DNA of 64,000 nucleotides from assembly GCA_023410875.1 (NCBI GenBank), contig JAEYPH010000076.1:1-64000 (forward strand). The letters are read 5' to 3'. Shown in pieces: positions 37,101 to 44,100 of this stretch. Made by a program: the position numbers and the translations under genes. How positions within the stretch are numbered: the stretch's first letter is position 1; every line of letters begins with the position of its first letter. The notes beneath the pieces are model-generated. The model saw only the letters and a list, made by a program, of their open reading frames with translations. It had not been told where the DNA came from and did no database searches. This DNA is from Bacillota bacterium. Lineage in GTDB: Bacteria; Bacillota; Clostridia; Christensenellales; UMGS416.

Positions 37101-38557
37101 GTAAGGGACTGGGAGATCCCGTTTCGTGCGGTGGCGCCGCGGGCGATGCGGATTCCGCGATCATCGAACCAGGCTGCAATCTTGGCTCCGTTGTAGATGA
37201 TGCCATTACCGCAAGGATTCCGCGGCAGGAACTGCTCTTTGACAAACGCGGCATTCTCCGCTGTGCTCTTTCCCAGCTGGTACCAGTAGGCAATGTATTG
37301 CTTGCCGTATCTCTCGTTCATTTCGGCGCGCAGAACAGCGTCAAGGATCTCCTGCGGCATAGAAAAAGCGGAGGGTAGATGTCCCTCCGCTTGATCATTC
37401 TTTTCCTGTAGCTGCTGGAAGAAGCTTACTTGTAGATCAGCTCCCGGTAGATGACTTCCTCGGCCTGTGCTTTGAGGTTGTTCATGTGGCCGGCCCATTC
37501 CACCGGCTGCGTGCCCCGGTCCGGGGCCGGATACTGCTGCTGGAGCTGTTTCATGAGTATTTCCAACATCGCTTTGGATTCGTCCTCTACCTGCAGAAGA
37601 TGCGCTTTCAGCTTCCCATCTCCCAGCAACAGCTCCCATTTGATCGGACGATTCTCCTTTAGAAACCGCTCCCGCATCCGTCCGTATTTGCCCAGGGAGC
37701 GGGCTTCCACTTCTGGATCGATTCCGGTCACCACGTCCGGGTACAGCATCCCATCCGGTCCCTCGGTGTACGTCACGCCCCATTCCTCGGCCAGTGATTT
37801 CTTCTCGCTTTCCATTGCTCTCGCTCCTTTCAATACTCTTGATGGTTTGTTCGACCTGCCTCAGCACCTGCTCGGAGGATCTTTGAACTGCTGATCCCAT
37901 AGACCGGATGACTTCCTGCGTGTTGAAATCCCCCAGATGAGTGAAGTCATCTTGCCCCAAATAGTCGTTGGGGTCAAGTCCAATTCTGGCAAGGACGACA
38001 TGCTGAATGCTGGCTATGAGGAGCTGGCGCATGAAGACCCGAACCCCGTGGATGTCCAGGTCTTCAAGGAAGCTGCCGTCCTTGGCGGCCATGACTTCCG
38101 GCAGGATTGCCGGAAGCGCGTTCTCCGTGGCACTCTCCACGGCTTGCAATACCGCGTCGCTGATGTTCCCCGCGCGGATGCCGTAAGAACTGTTCATCGC
38201 GGTCACCACCGGCTCGGCATGCTCCGGACGATACTGCCAAAGATCGGGCATGGGGTAACCGTGGGTATCCTCTACATCAAAGACAAAGCGCATACTGGTG
38301 CTGCCGCCGGCTTGCACCAGCAGCGGGACTCCCCGTGTGCCGGCGTTGACATAACGGCCCAGCCTGTTCCAGACGTTAATCTGGGCTACAGCGGTCGCAT
38401 GGGGCCGGTAGGAGTGAATCAGCAGGATGTCATTGAAACTGTATTTGTAAAACTGTGCGACCGCATTCAACGTATCGCGCCAGTTTGGTATGTTCTTGGC
38501 CGCACACAGGGCCGCGTCGTGCATCTGCTCGGTGATGATTTGTAGCTTGTTGGTCAT
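31169..38557 (-). CDS. LtrC-like giant DNA methylase/SNF2 helicase
   Basis: 2,462 residues; ATG at 38,557 with GGGAG upstream. Order: residues 1-235 LtrC/ArdC-like (WNRLGRYVNAGTRGVPLLVQ); 245-375 Gly/Arg/Ser-rich linker, which overlaps tnpV; 375-700 accessory region; an acidic linker; an N6-adenine methylase with LEPACGVGNFFG near 945 and the catalytic motif GNVPFG near 1,009; and a SNF2-type helicase with HVVGAGKSFEMIA near 1,650 and TAKMGAGTNVQQRL plus QQREGRILRQGN near 2,120. Proteins of this type are hallmarks of large Firmicutes and Bacteroides conjugative elements. They may modify or protect element DNA on entry. The linker is odd: see tnpV at 37,426. Confidence 0.9.
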   Translation of the reverse strand: MTNKLQIITEQMHDAALCAAKNIPNWRDTLNAVAQFYKYSFNDILLIHSYRPHATAVAQINVWNRLGRYVNAGTRGVPLLVQAGGSTSMRFVFDVEDTHGYPMPDLWQYRPEHAEPVVTAMNSSYGIRAGNISDAVLQAVESATENALPAILPEVMAAKDGSFLEDLDIHGVRVFMRQLLIASIQHVVLARIGLDPNDYLGQDDFTHLGDFNTQEVIRSMGSAVQRSSEQVLRQVEQTIKSIERSESNGKREEITGRGMGRDVHRGTGWDAVPGRGDRNRSRSGSPLPGQIRTDAGAVSKGESSDQMGAVAGRWEAESASSAGRGRIQSDVGNTHETAPAAVSGPGPGHAAGGMGRPHEQPQSTGRGSHLPGADLQVSFFQQLQEKNDQAEGHLPSAFSMPQEILDAVLRAEMNERYGKQYIAYWYQLGKSTAENAAFVKEQFLPRNPCGNGIIYNGAKIAAWFDDRGIRIARGATARNGISQSLTWEQAAERIGQLLEAGVYAPQVVLDDLDAFARTETAEKLIFLEREMQSSPFREEDFDGGFPDAKARIAGLLAHTEVRADYIDKLMTFLVDYEQDRSLLRFRPMYPIHRLISDIRDLGIEHRAYRASDPFPAQPGTFITDDEIDTCIVRRLGIGTEFFFSRLREYTAQASAEAKASYLRFHAGTGGSSHAVSGAYRSWENHDSKGFKLEKGDALVKLTWAKVAARLSKLIGTGTIFRDDDERHAYAEWLEANSAGEIEQVPENAGMDDLDDESMDVVLDDDTASEPDESSSQPVEAPAEHQAGDEERSEPAIADNAPEISGEPSVHPAAYFNNLPEPPIYRAENYRITDDHLGEGGAKTRYGRNIEAIRLVKRLTDEARQATTEEQAVLAQYVGWGGLPQAFDAENADWKREYQELSELLTPEEFAMARGSTLNAHYTNPTVIRAIFEAVANMGFESGHILEPACGVGNFFGMLPESMAGSRLSGVELDTITGLIARKLYPSASIYIQGFEETQYRDGSMDLVIGNVPFGSYKVNDKRYDKLNFLIHDYFIAKSLDVTRAGGIVAVITSKGTMDKQSPEVRRYIAQRAELLGAIRLPNTAFKASAGTEVTSDILFLQVRERPVVTDPDWLRLGTTSDGVPVNQYFIDHPEMVLGTMAWDDSMYGNRNDTACLPIAGANLADQLQEAIQNIAGTYTPAQEKPAKTDIETQLPADPRVRNYSFTMVDGQAYFRENEVMTHRPLGPTELERAKGMVALRDHVRELMDMQLHDAADEDIVAGQRQLDRMYDVFTAKHGLIDSRANAAVFDQDDGYYLLCSLEILDEERKLLRKSDMFTKRTIRRRQAVTSVGTASEALAVSIGEKGRVDISFMCQLCGMEPDALTAELRGVIFRDISPLWSSEADKYFEPGAPKAARDSYILINRPKLTDALNGQPTEHWVTADAYLSGDVRHKLAVAEKLFAVTGLYPENVEALKAVQPKDLQPDEIDVRLGATWVPTEYIYRFMGELLKVPSYLHYKMKVHYMAHSGEWHIDGKTINFNNIQANEVYGTSRASAFHIIEDTLNLRDVRVYDYYEDADGKKKQVLNQNDTLLAQQKQAQIKEAFRDWLWKDADRRDKLVRLYNDRFNCIRPREYDGRHIQFAGMNPEIALKPHQINAIARCLYGGNTLLAHVVGAGKSFEMIAAGMEARRLGLINKNLYAVPNHLTGQFAAEYLRLYPNANILVATERDFEKGNRKRFCARVATGDYDAIIMGHSQYERIPVSQQREKEMIQQQIDDIVDGIEEIRRNQGERYTIKQLERARKTLSTRLKALSDSPRDDVVTFEQLGVDRQFIDEADGFKNLFLYTKMRNVAGISQTEAKKSSDLYLKCRYLDELTGSRGTVFATGTPVSNSMTELYTMQRYLQYDELERRGLQHFDAWASTFGETVTAIELAPEGTGYRAKTRFARFYNLPELMNFFKEAADIQTADMLNLPVPKLKTGKVINVALQPSAFQKEMVAGLAERADLVRKRLVEPNEDNMLTITSDGRLLALDQRLMNPALPDDPDSKVNACVENVHRIYLDGAQKKLTQLVFSDLSTPKEGGDFNVYQDIKDKLIARGVPAAEIAFIHDAKNQKQRDELFAKVRRGAVRVLIGSTAKMGAGTNVQQRLVALHHLDVPWRPRDLQQREGRILRQGNTNEEVAVYRYVTEGTFDAYSYQLVEQKQRFISQIMTSKSPVRHMEDIDDVALSYAEVKALAAGSPLIKERMDLDVEIARLKLLKSGHNSQQYRMEDRLRHTFPKEILALQERIRGYEDDIARRDAETPAGYAQDRDLFAMEVMGHKYAKREDAGQALLTSFQLVRPDAKDALRVGHYRGFELWLSFDAFSHDFLLDLKGSMSHRVVLGKDVQGNISRIEHAAERLESYLQRSRDELAALEQQMRSAQEELGKPFLQEQELMDKLARLTELDGLLRMDEKGQDNVIVADATELSTEQEKPRRKEAMR
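37362..37390 (-). terminator. Terminator-like stem after tnpV, inside the LtrC-like gene
   Basis: GCGGAGGG (37,368-37,375) and CCCTCCGC (37,383-37,390) form an 8-bp perfect stem with a 7-nt loop, followed on the minus strand by TTTTTCT. It is 36 nt after the tnpV stop but inside the open frame of the giant gene. If active it would attenuate transcription of the giant gene. Confidence 0.6.
37426..37815 (-). CDS. tnpV: TnpV-family protein nested in the LtrC-like gene
   Basis: 129 residues, same strand as the giant gene but in another frame. ATG at 37,815 has a perfect GAAAGGAG site 8 nt away. WGVTYTEGPDGMLYPDVVTG, RFLKENRPIKWELLLGDGKL and VEWAGHMNNLKAQAEEVIYR match the TnpV family found in Tn4451-like and other Firmicutes mobile elements. 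TnpV has no proven function. It has its own ribosome binding site and a terminator-like stem downstream, yet the giant frame reads through it as a low-complexity linker. That suggests insertion followed by frame retention, or overprinting. Confidence 0.8.
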   Translation of the reverse strand: MESEKKSLAEEWGVTYTEGPDGMLYPDVVTGIDPEVEARSLGKYGRMRERFLKENRPIKWELLLGDGKLKAHLLQVEDESKAMLEILMKQLQQQYPAPDRGTQPVEWAGHMNNLKAQAEEVIYRELIYK

Positions 38558-38570
38558 GTCGAGTTCTCCC

Positions 38571-39023
38571 TTAACGTTCTTCATCATCCCTGTATCGGTA
38601 TCGGAGAGTGGGGCTTCTGGCCCTCCTGTTATCGTTTTCTCTCCATAGCTTCAGGAACTCTTCCTCCATCCTGGATACCGGCATGGACGGATGGGCGTAA
38701 CCGGAAACGTCCAGGCCGCGCCTGAGGCCACGCCGCACCATGGTCATCTGTTCCCACGCCATGTCGCACCGAGCGTAGAAGGAAACATCCAGGCCTCCCA
38801 TCATGCCGATGCGGATCTCGCTCATCTGCAGGTGATTGAAGGCGGTGCTGGCATAGACGGACACGTCAATGCCGGCCTCCAAACCTAGCCGGATCTCCCT
38901 CATCTGGAAATCCGTGTATTGTGGGTTCGCGTAGATGCTCACGTCAATGCCATGTTTTTTACCCCGGATGATCTCATGAAGCTGCTCAGAGGTAAATCCT
39001 TGCCTGTCCTTGTCCTGACCCAT
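38571..39023 (-). CDS. 26-residue tandem-repeat protein (150 aa)
   Basis: ATG at 39,023 with AGGTG upstream; the longer frame overlaps the next gene and has no site. Four exact-length 26-residue repeats run from about residue 17 to 120, each with a GxDVSxYA core (HGIDVSIYANP, AGIDVSVYAST, GGLDVSFYARC, RGLDVSGYAHP) and an ending like QMREIRLG. The C-terminus is Arg-rich. Such GLDVSxYA repeats occur in accessory proteins of Clostridia ICEs. A helical solenoid for protein binding is plausible. It ends 13 nt before the giant gene. Confidence 0.8.
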   Translation of the reverse strand: MGQDKDRQGFTSEQLHEIIRGKKHGIDVSIYANPQYTDFQMREIRLGLEAGIDVSVYASTAFNHLQMSEIRIGMMGGLDVSFYARCDMAWEQMTMVRRGLRRGLDVSGYAHPSMPVSRMEEEFLKLWRENDNRRARSPTLRYRYRDDEER

Positions 39024-39049
39024 ATTGGGCACCTGCTTTCCGCAAAATA

Positions 39050-39652
39050 TCAGCGCTCTGCTCCCGGTGCGGGCTGTTCCTTCTTCTCCAGTCGGTGTAT
39101 CCGTGCCAGGCTCTTTTTTGCCCAGGAGGGCATCTTCTCCGGGTCCAGGATCCCGATGACCTGATGACGTTCCCAGTGAGCGCTCTGGCCATCTGCCAGG
39201 CTTGTAGCGTAGACAGCCTGGCCTCGCGCACCAGGCGTACATCCATTTCCACTCGTGGCCAGATACAGCTGTTGTGACGGGTGGCGGTATACATGAGCGA
39301 GATAGGCCGGGCTCAAAACGATGACCTGATGTTCGTACACTGCCTGTTGGCTGTCCGGCAAACAATCCTGCTCGTCGAAGAACGGCTTCTTGTTGTCCTT
39401 GCACCCGCGACCAGCCAGCTGCTCTTTGTACTCCAGCGCCTTTGTCTGGATCGCCGTACCAAGGTCGGCGAGGGATGCCAGATAACTGCCGTAGTAGTGG
39501 CCCCACTGGTAATCGGTCTCGTTGAAGCACGTCCAAACAACGTAGGGCGTAATTGGGTTGTTCAGATTCTCGCCCAGGACGATCTCCGTCTTGGGTGTGA
39601 CTTTTACGGCTTGGATGATCTCATACCCGCCGTTCCTGCGCTTTTCTTCCAT
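39050..39652 (-). CDS. Hypothetical ICE protein (200 aa)
   Basis: ATG at 39,652 with AAAGGAG. The product (GGYEIIQAVKVTPKTEIVLG; YVVWTCFNETDYQWGHYYGS; ADLGTAIQTKALEYKEQL) resembles small accessory proteins seen before LtrC-like genes in related elements, but I cannot name a family. It is soluble and has no motif I can assign. Twenty-six nt separate it from the repeat protein gene, which is likely in the same transcript. Confidence 0.7.
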   Translation of the reverse strand: MEEKRRNGGYEIIQAVKVTPKTEIVLGENLNNPITPYVVWTCFNETDYQWGHYYGSYLASLADLGTAIQTKALEYKEQLAGRGCKDNKKPFFDEQDCLPDSQQAVYEHQVIVLSPAYLAHVYRHPSQQLYLATSGNGCTPGARGQAVYATSLADGQSAHWERHQVIGILDPEKMPSWAKKSLARIHRLEKKEQPAPGAER

Positions 39653-39678
39653 ATCCGTACTCCTTTCAAAATGGGCAT

Positions 39679-39707
39679 CAAAAAAGGACATGCGCTTGGC
39701 ATGTCCT
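39679..39707 (-). terminator. Intrinsic terminator after fic
   Basis: AGGACATGC (39,685-39,693) and GCATGTCCT (39,699-39,707) form a 9-bp perfect stem with a 5-nt loop followed on the minus strand by TTTTTTGATG. It lies 17 nt after the Fic stop and separates the Fic/HD-GYP/surface/Tad part from the LtrC-like part. Confidence 0.75.
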
Positions 39708-39723
39708 AAAATGGTCTATGGAG

Positions 39724-40494
39724 TTATCTTTCCTGTTGGTTTCGTAGCTCCTGGGCCTGCTGCATGGCCCGTATGCGCGTCTGCAGCGCGGCTTCCAGGT
39801 ACTCGGACACCATGTAGACCATTGGCATCTCATACTCGTCAGAGCCCTGGTATTGTTGCAGACATAGGTAATATCGTTCCTTATCCTGGAACTTGATATC
39901 GATGGGTGGGTATCCATGCAGCATGAGCTCATGGTTCATGAGCAGACGCCCGGTCCTGCCGTTGCCATCCAGGAAAGGGTGTATGCTCTCAACCCGGAGG
40001 TGGAACAACGCCACCCGCCTTACGATGTGCTCCTGGGTCAGCGTGGTGCGATAGTCAGCCAGCAAGCGTTCCATGAGCCGCGGTACGCTATCGGCACTGG
40101 GCAGCTCCACGTCGGCACCGCTGATATAGACATCTACGTCTCGGTACCGCCCACGGGCATCCTCGTTATCCAGCAACAAATGGTGGTGCGTGGCCAGGAT
40201 GGTCTCCCCGGAGATGGCGACGTGTTCATCGGCCAGCCGGCGAATGTATTGGAATGCATTGCGGTGGCCCAGGACTTCCATATGACTGCGCAACGGCTTA
40301 CCAGAGATCGTCATGCCGTCCTTGAGCACCATGTAGGTCTCACGCTCAGTCAGCGGATTGCCCTCGATGGCGTTAGTGTTGTAGGTGTAGCTGACGCAGA
40401 AATCATCCAACAGCCGTTCCAGCGACGCCGGTCGCAGCGGCGGCAGGGCTTTCATCTCCTTCGCCAGTTGGTCAATCCGTTCGAACATGGCCAT
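39724..40494 (-). CDS. Fic-domain AMPylase-like protein with inhibitory motif
   Basis: 256 residues; ATG at 40,494 with AAGG close by, or ATG at 40,488. The core motif HPFLDGNGRTGR (about 172-183) is intact, with His as base and DGNGR for phosphate/Mg. An N-terminal inhibitory motif TNAIEGN near residues 39-45 makes it a class II Fic. Fic proteins transfer AMP, or sometimes other phosphates, to Ser/Thr/Tyr of a partner. No antitoxin gene is needed since the inhibitory helix is internal. It lies next to the HD-GYP gene. Target unknown. Confidence 0.9.
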   Translation of the reverse strand: MAMFERIDQLAKEMKALPPLRPASLERLLDDFCVSYTYNTNAIEGNPLTERETYMVLKDGMTISGKPLRSHMEVLGHRNAFQYIRRLADEHVAISGETILATHHHLLLDNEDARGRYRDVDVYISGADVELPSADSVPRLMERLLADYRTTLTQEHIVRRVALFHLRVESIHPFLDGNGRTGRLLMNHELMLHGYPPIDIKFQDKERYYLCLQQYQGSDEYEMPMVYMVSEYLEAALQTRIRAMQQAQELRNQQER

Positions 40495-40535
40495 CACATC
40501 CTTAGTGCCAGTATACCACGGGACTTGGGTTCTCT

Positions 40536-41120
40536 CTACCGGTTTCCAGCAACTGCGGGAAGAGAGTCTTCTTCGCCTTCAACAACCTCTAGCAACGCAT
40601 CTACAATGGCCGGCTCAAACTCGATGCCGCGCCGTACGTAGATGGCATGCAATGCGTTGCGCAGCGGCCAGGCCTTGCGATAGGGACGATCATGTGAGAA
40701 AGCGTCAAACACATCAGCTACAGCGACGATCCTAGCCGAGTAGGATATGTCCACATCGGTCATACCCATGTACCCGCTTCCGTCCAGCCGCTCATGGTGC
40801 TGCAGGGCAACAATAGCGCACAGCATTCGAGCATCGTCCCTCAGACAGGGACAGCGCTCTAGCGGTAACGCTTGAATACGATCATATCCCAAGCGTCCAT
40901 GTTGTCGCATGATCGCCCACTCGTCTTGGGTCAGTTCGCCGGGCTTGTTCAGGATGCTCAGCGGGATGTCCGTCTTTCCAATGTCATGCAGCAGACCGGC
41001 CATACCCAGCATGGATACCACAGAGCCGCGCAGGCCTAATGCCAACGCAATCTGCTGCGTCAAGTCTGCCACACGGATTGCATGGTCTTTGTCGTACAAC
41101 TCGATATCGAATGGAGTCAA
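40536..41120 (-). CDS. HD-GYP-type phosphodiesterase
   Basis: 194 residues. The best start is TTG at 41,120, placed behind a perfect AGGGAGGTG; the longer frame runs into the surface-protein gene. HD motif LLHDIGKTDIP, then LQHHERLDGSGYMGM and ARIVAVADVFDAFSHDRPYRKAW are the signatures of HD-GYP proteins, with the GYP written GYM. These hydrolyse cyclic-di-GMP or related dinucleotides. No receiver or membrane domain is attached. Near a Tad pilus and adhesins, control of surface attachment is a reasonable inference. Confidence 0.85.
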   Translation of the reverse strand: MTPFDIELYDKDHAIRVADLTQQIALALGLRGSVVSMLGMAGLLHDIGKTDIPLSILNKPGELTQDEWAIMRQHGRLGYDRIQALPLERCPCLRDDARMLCAIVALQHHERLDGSGYMGMTDVDISYSARIVAVADVFDAFSHDRPYRKAWPLRNALHAIYVRRGIEFEPAIVDALLEVVEGEEDSLPAVAGNR

Positions 41121-41139
41121 TGGGTCACCTCCCTGTGCA

Positions 41140-41173
41140 AAAGGAAAAGGGAAGGACTGTTTTGTCCTTCCCT
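41140..41173 (-). terminator. Intrinsic terminator after VWA surface protein
   Basis: AGGGAAGGAC (41,148-41,157) and GTCCTTCCCT (41,164-41,173) form a 10-bp stem with a TGTTTT loop; the minus strand continues TTTTCCTTTT. It sits between the VWA gene and the HD-GYP ribosome binding site. Confidence 0.65.
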
Positions 41174-41185
41174 GTCGAGTATGTC

Positions 41186-44100
41186 CTATCTCATTCGTAC
41201 AACCGTGATCCGGTCGTACATGTCCCCCTGAATCGTCACCGAAGAGTTGGCGTAGTCGATCATTTGCCCAAGTGGGCTCCAGCCATAGAATGCCTGCGCC
41301 AGTGTCGTGTAGGCCGTGTTGTCCGGGAACCACAGCGGTGTGAAGTGTAGCCGGCTGCCGGACGTAGATACAGGGTTCACCGGATACTCCCAGGTGATCG
41401 TGCTGGTGCTGCCTGAAGTGCTGCTCTGCACGGACATCGCTTCATGCAGTGTCGGCCACTGAACAGCCTGGCCGTAGGCGCTCTCAGGGTAGAACAGCCA
41501 GAGCATCTGCGGCCCGATCAGCTTCGTCGGCTTGTCGTAATTCGTTGATAAAGTGGTCGTAGCCGAGATCGTCACGCCAAAGCCGGATTCCATTACGCCT
41601 GGTTGGTCTGCTCTTGCGATGCGGGGATCTGGAAGGACGGTAAACACCGTGCTCAGTGTGGCCCAATAGGTCTTTAGGTTGTAGCTGCCGCCTTCCAGCC
41701 GGACCTCCTGCCAGCTATGGGAGCTGGAGGCCGTTGTTGTTGGAAGTGCCGGCACGGTCTTGCCATGTTGTTGAAAGTAGCTCTCCAGAGCCGGCTCATC
41801 GGGGTCGGCATAAGTTGGCGCCGGAATTGCTACCGCTGCCTGGCTCTTGGATAGCTGGTTATTGGACTCACTGATTTCGTTGATGAGGTTGTCGGGATCA
41901 GCCTTGATCGTAACACTCACCGTACCCGGAGAACTGGGAACCCGGAACCGGAAGACCGCCAGGTTGCTGCCATTGCCGGGAACTGGGATTGTTTCGTTGA
42001 CTGTCATGGAGCCTGCAGTCAGACGCACGATCACCGAAGGTACCGGCTGGGAAGAGAGATTCGCAACCCTGGCCGAAACCAGCACCTCCATGCCGGTGTA
42101 CCAATCGGTAGTATTGGCTGCTGTCACCGTCAGATCTGGCCGCAAGGCGTTGATGGTGATGCTGGCTGTCTTTGTGTTGTTGCTCTCATTGGATTCGCTG
42201 ATAACCCCGGTGGCATCGGCGGTGGCCGTTAGCGTCATGGCCGTGGCCGTCATGTATTCCGGAGCAATGAAGCTATAGATCAGCGTGGTGCTGGCTCCTG
42301 CGGCCAGGCTGCAGGACTTGTCCAACGGCGAAGTCGCAGGATTTGTCATCAAGCGCGTGGTGAAGCTGCCGGCAGCCTGGTTTCCTTGGTTCATCACAAT
42401 CGCTGTGACCGTCACAGTATCGCCGCTCTCGTAAGCTCCTTTGTTCGTGGTCAGGCTGGTAACGATCAGGTCAGGCTTGGCAGCCAGTACTGTTACCGAC
42501 GTGCTGCGGGCATTATTGGTCTCATCCAGTTCCGTAAGCACACCAGCGCTATCGGCAGTGGCTGTCAGCGTCAGCGTTGTGGTGCTGGTGTAGAAGGGCG
42601 CGGTAATCGTCAGCGTGACGGTAGAGGTCCCCCCTACCGCTATGCTGCCCACAGCACTGGTCGTGGAGCTGCTGCCGTAAGCCAGTTTCAGGGTGCTGGC
42701 CGCTGCGGTGTCATAGCCTTGGTTTTTAACCGTGGCCGTCACTGTGATGGTGTCCCCACCGTCGTAGGTGCTGGCATCGGTGATCAGGTTGGTTATCGTG
42801 AGATCCGGCAGAGCAGGCAAGACCTGGATGGACCGGCTTGCGCTGTTGTTGGCCTCATTGGACTCGGCGATGACGTTGGTGGCGTCAGCCGTCGCCGTGA
42901 GCGCAATGGTTGTGGCGGTCGTATAGGATGGCGCGGTGAAGGTGTATGTCACGGTTGCGCTACTCCCTGCGCCGATGGAGACCGGCTTATTCTGCGTTCC
43001 AACGCTGGGGCTGCTCGTAAGCCGTATCACTGCATTGCTGGCGGCGGTCTCTCCTTGGTTGGCCACCACTGCAGATGCCGTAACCGTTTCACCAGGCTTG
43101 TACTGGCTCTTGTCGGTGGTCAGGCTGGTGACTGTAAGGTCTGCGGGGCGCGCCTTGACCTGTATGGTCCTGGTGCTGCTTCCGGACAACCCATACTCGT
43201 CTGTCACTGATGCGGATACACGATAATAACCGGTGGTCAGCGCCGCCGTCGTATAGGTGTGCTTCTGGCCGCTGGCCCGTGACAGGTTTGTGCATATGGT
43301 GGTGACCTTCCCCGGAGAATCGTTGTTCAAGCCCATGTACTGCATGGAGGCGGTCAGGGCCATCGTGTCATTATTCGGGTCTGTGGGAGCAAACGTAACC
43401 ACCGTCGTATCCCCGTTCTCCAGGTCAGTGGGCGAGTTAGAGATCGTGACTGCCGGCGATGCGTTGTTGAACACATAACGATAGGACACGTAGGCCGTAC
43501 TTGATAAAGGAATCTCCCCAGAAGCGCTGCCGCTTATTGAATCCAGCGTGTACCGTGAGTAGGATCGAGCTGATGTCGTGTAAGCCTTCCCGCTGTAGTC
43601 CGATATGGTGTAGGATGCATCGGCCGCCATCAGCTCGCCCGTGGCTTTGTCCACATAGCGGACTACGACATTACCTCTAGGTGGTGTAATCTTAACTGTA
43701 TTTAGCGCTTGGCAAGTTTGGCCGTCAATGACAAGAGCGGTGTACGTCACATCTCCCGTCGATACAACATTCACTGTTTGTCCTGATGCAGTCCAGTTGT
43801 CTGTGTTCCGAGTCCACTTGACCGTGAATGGCGAAGAGCCACCGCTGATCGTAGGTGCTTTCAAGGTCATAGTATCGCCATAGATAATACTGCCCGACAC
43901 AGTTGGTTCAGACAATTGTATCTCACCCGGTATCGTGATCCTGGCCGCCTCACGTGTGTCGATGTAGGCTTCACCCGTATTGTCGTAACTGATTACCTTT
44001 AGGCTGGAGACCGGGAAGTCTGGATAGCCAGATGTCATAACATCTGCCGGTACTCTTATGTCGTACCCGCCAGTCCACGTAGCTCCAGTCGCCGAAGGGG

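Noticed and set aside
35948..37378. 476-codon plus-strand frame antisense to the LtrC-like gene
   Set aside because: Covers the acidic linker and accessory region of the giant gene on the other strand; no ribosome binding site or family resemblance.
38571..39536. Long form of the 26-residue-repeat protein starting at 39,536
   Set aside because: The extra 171 codons overlap the 200-aa gene on the same strand in another frame, with low-complexity sequence; ATG at 39,023 has a suitable site.
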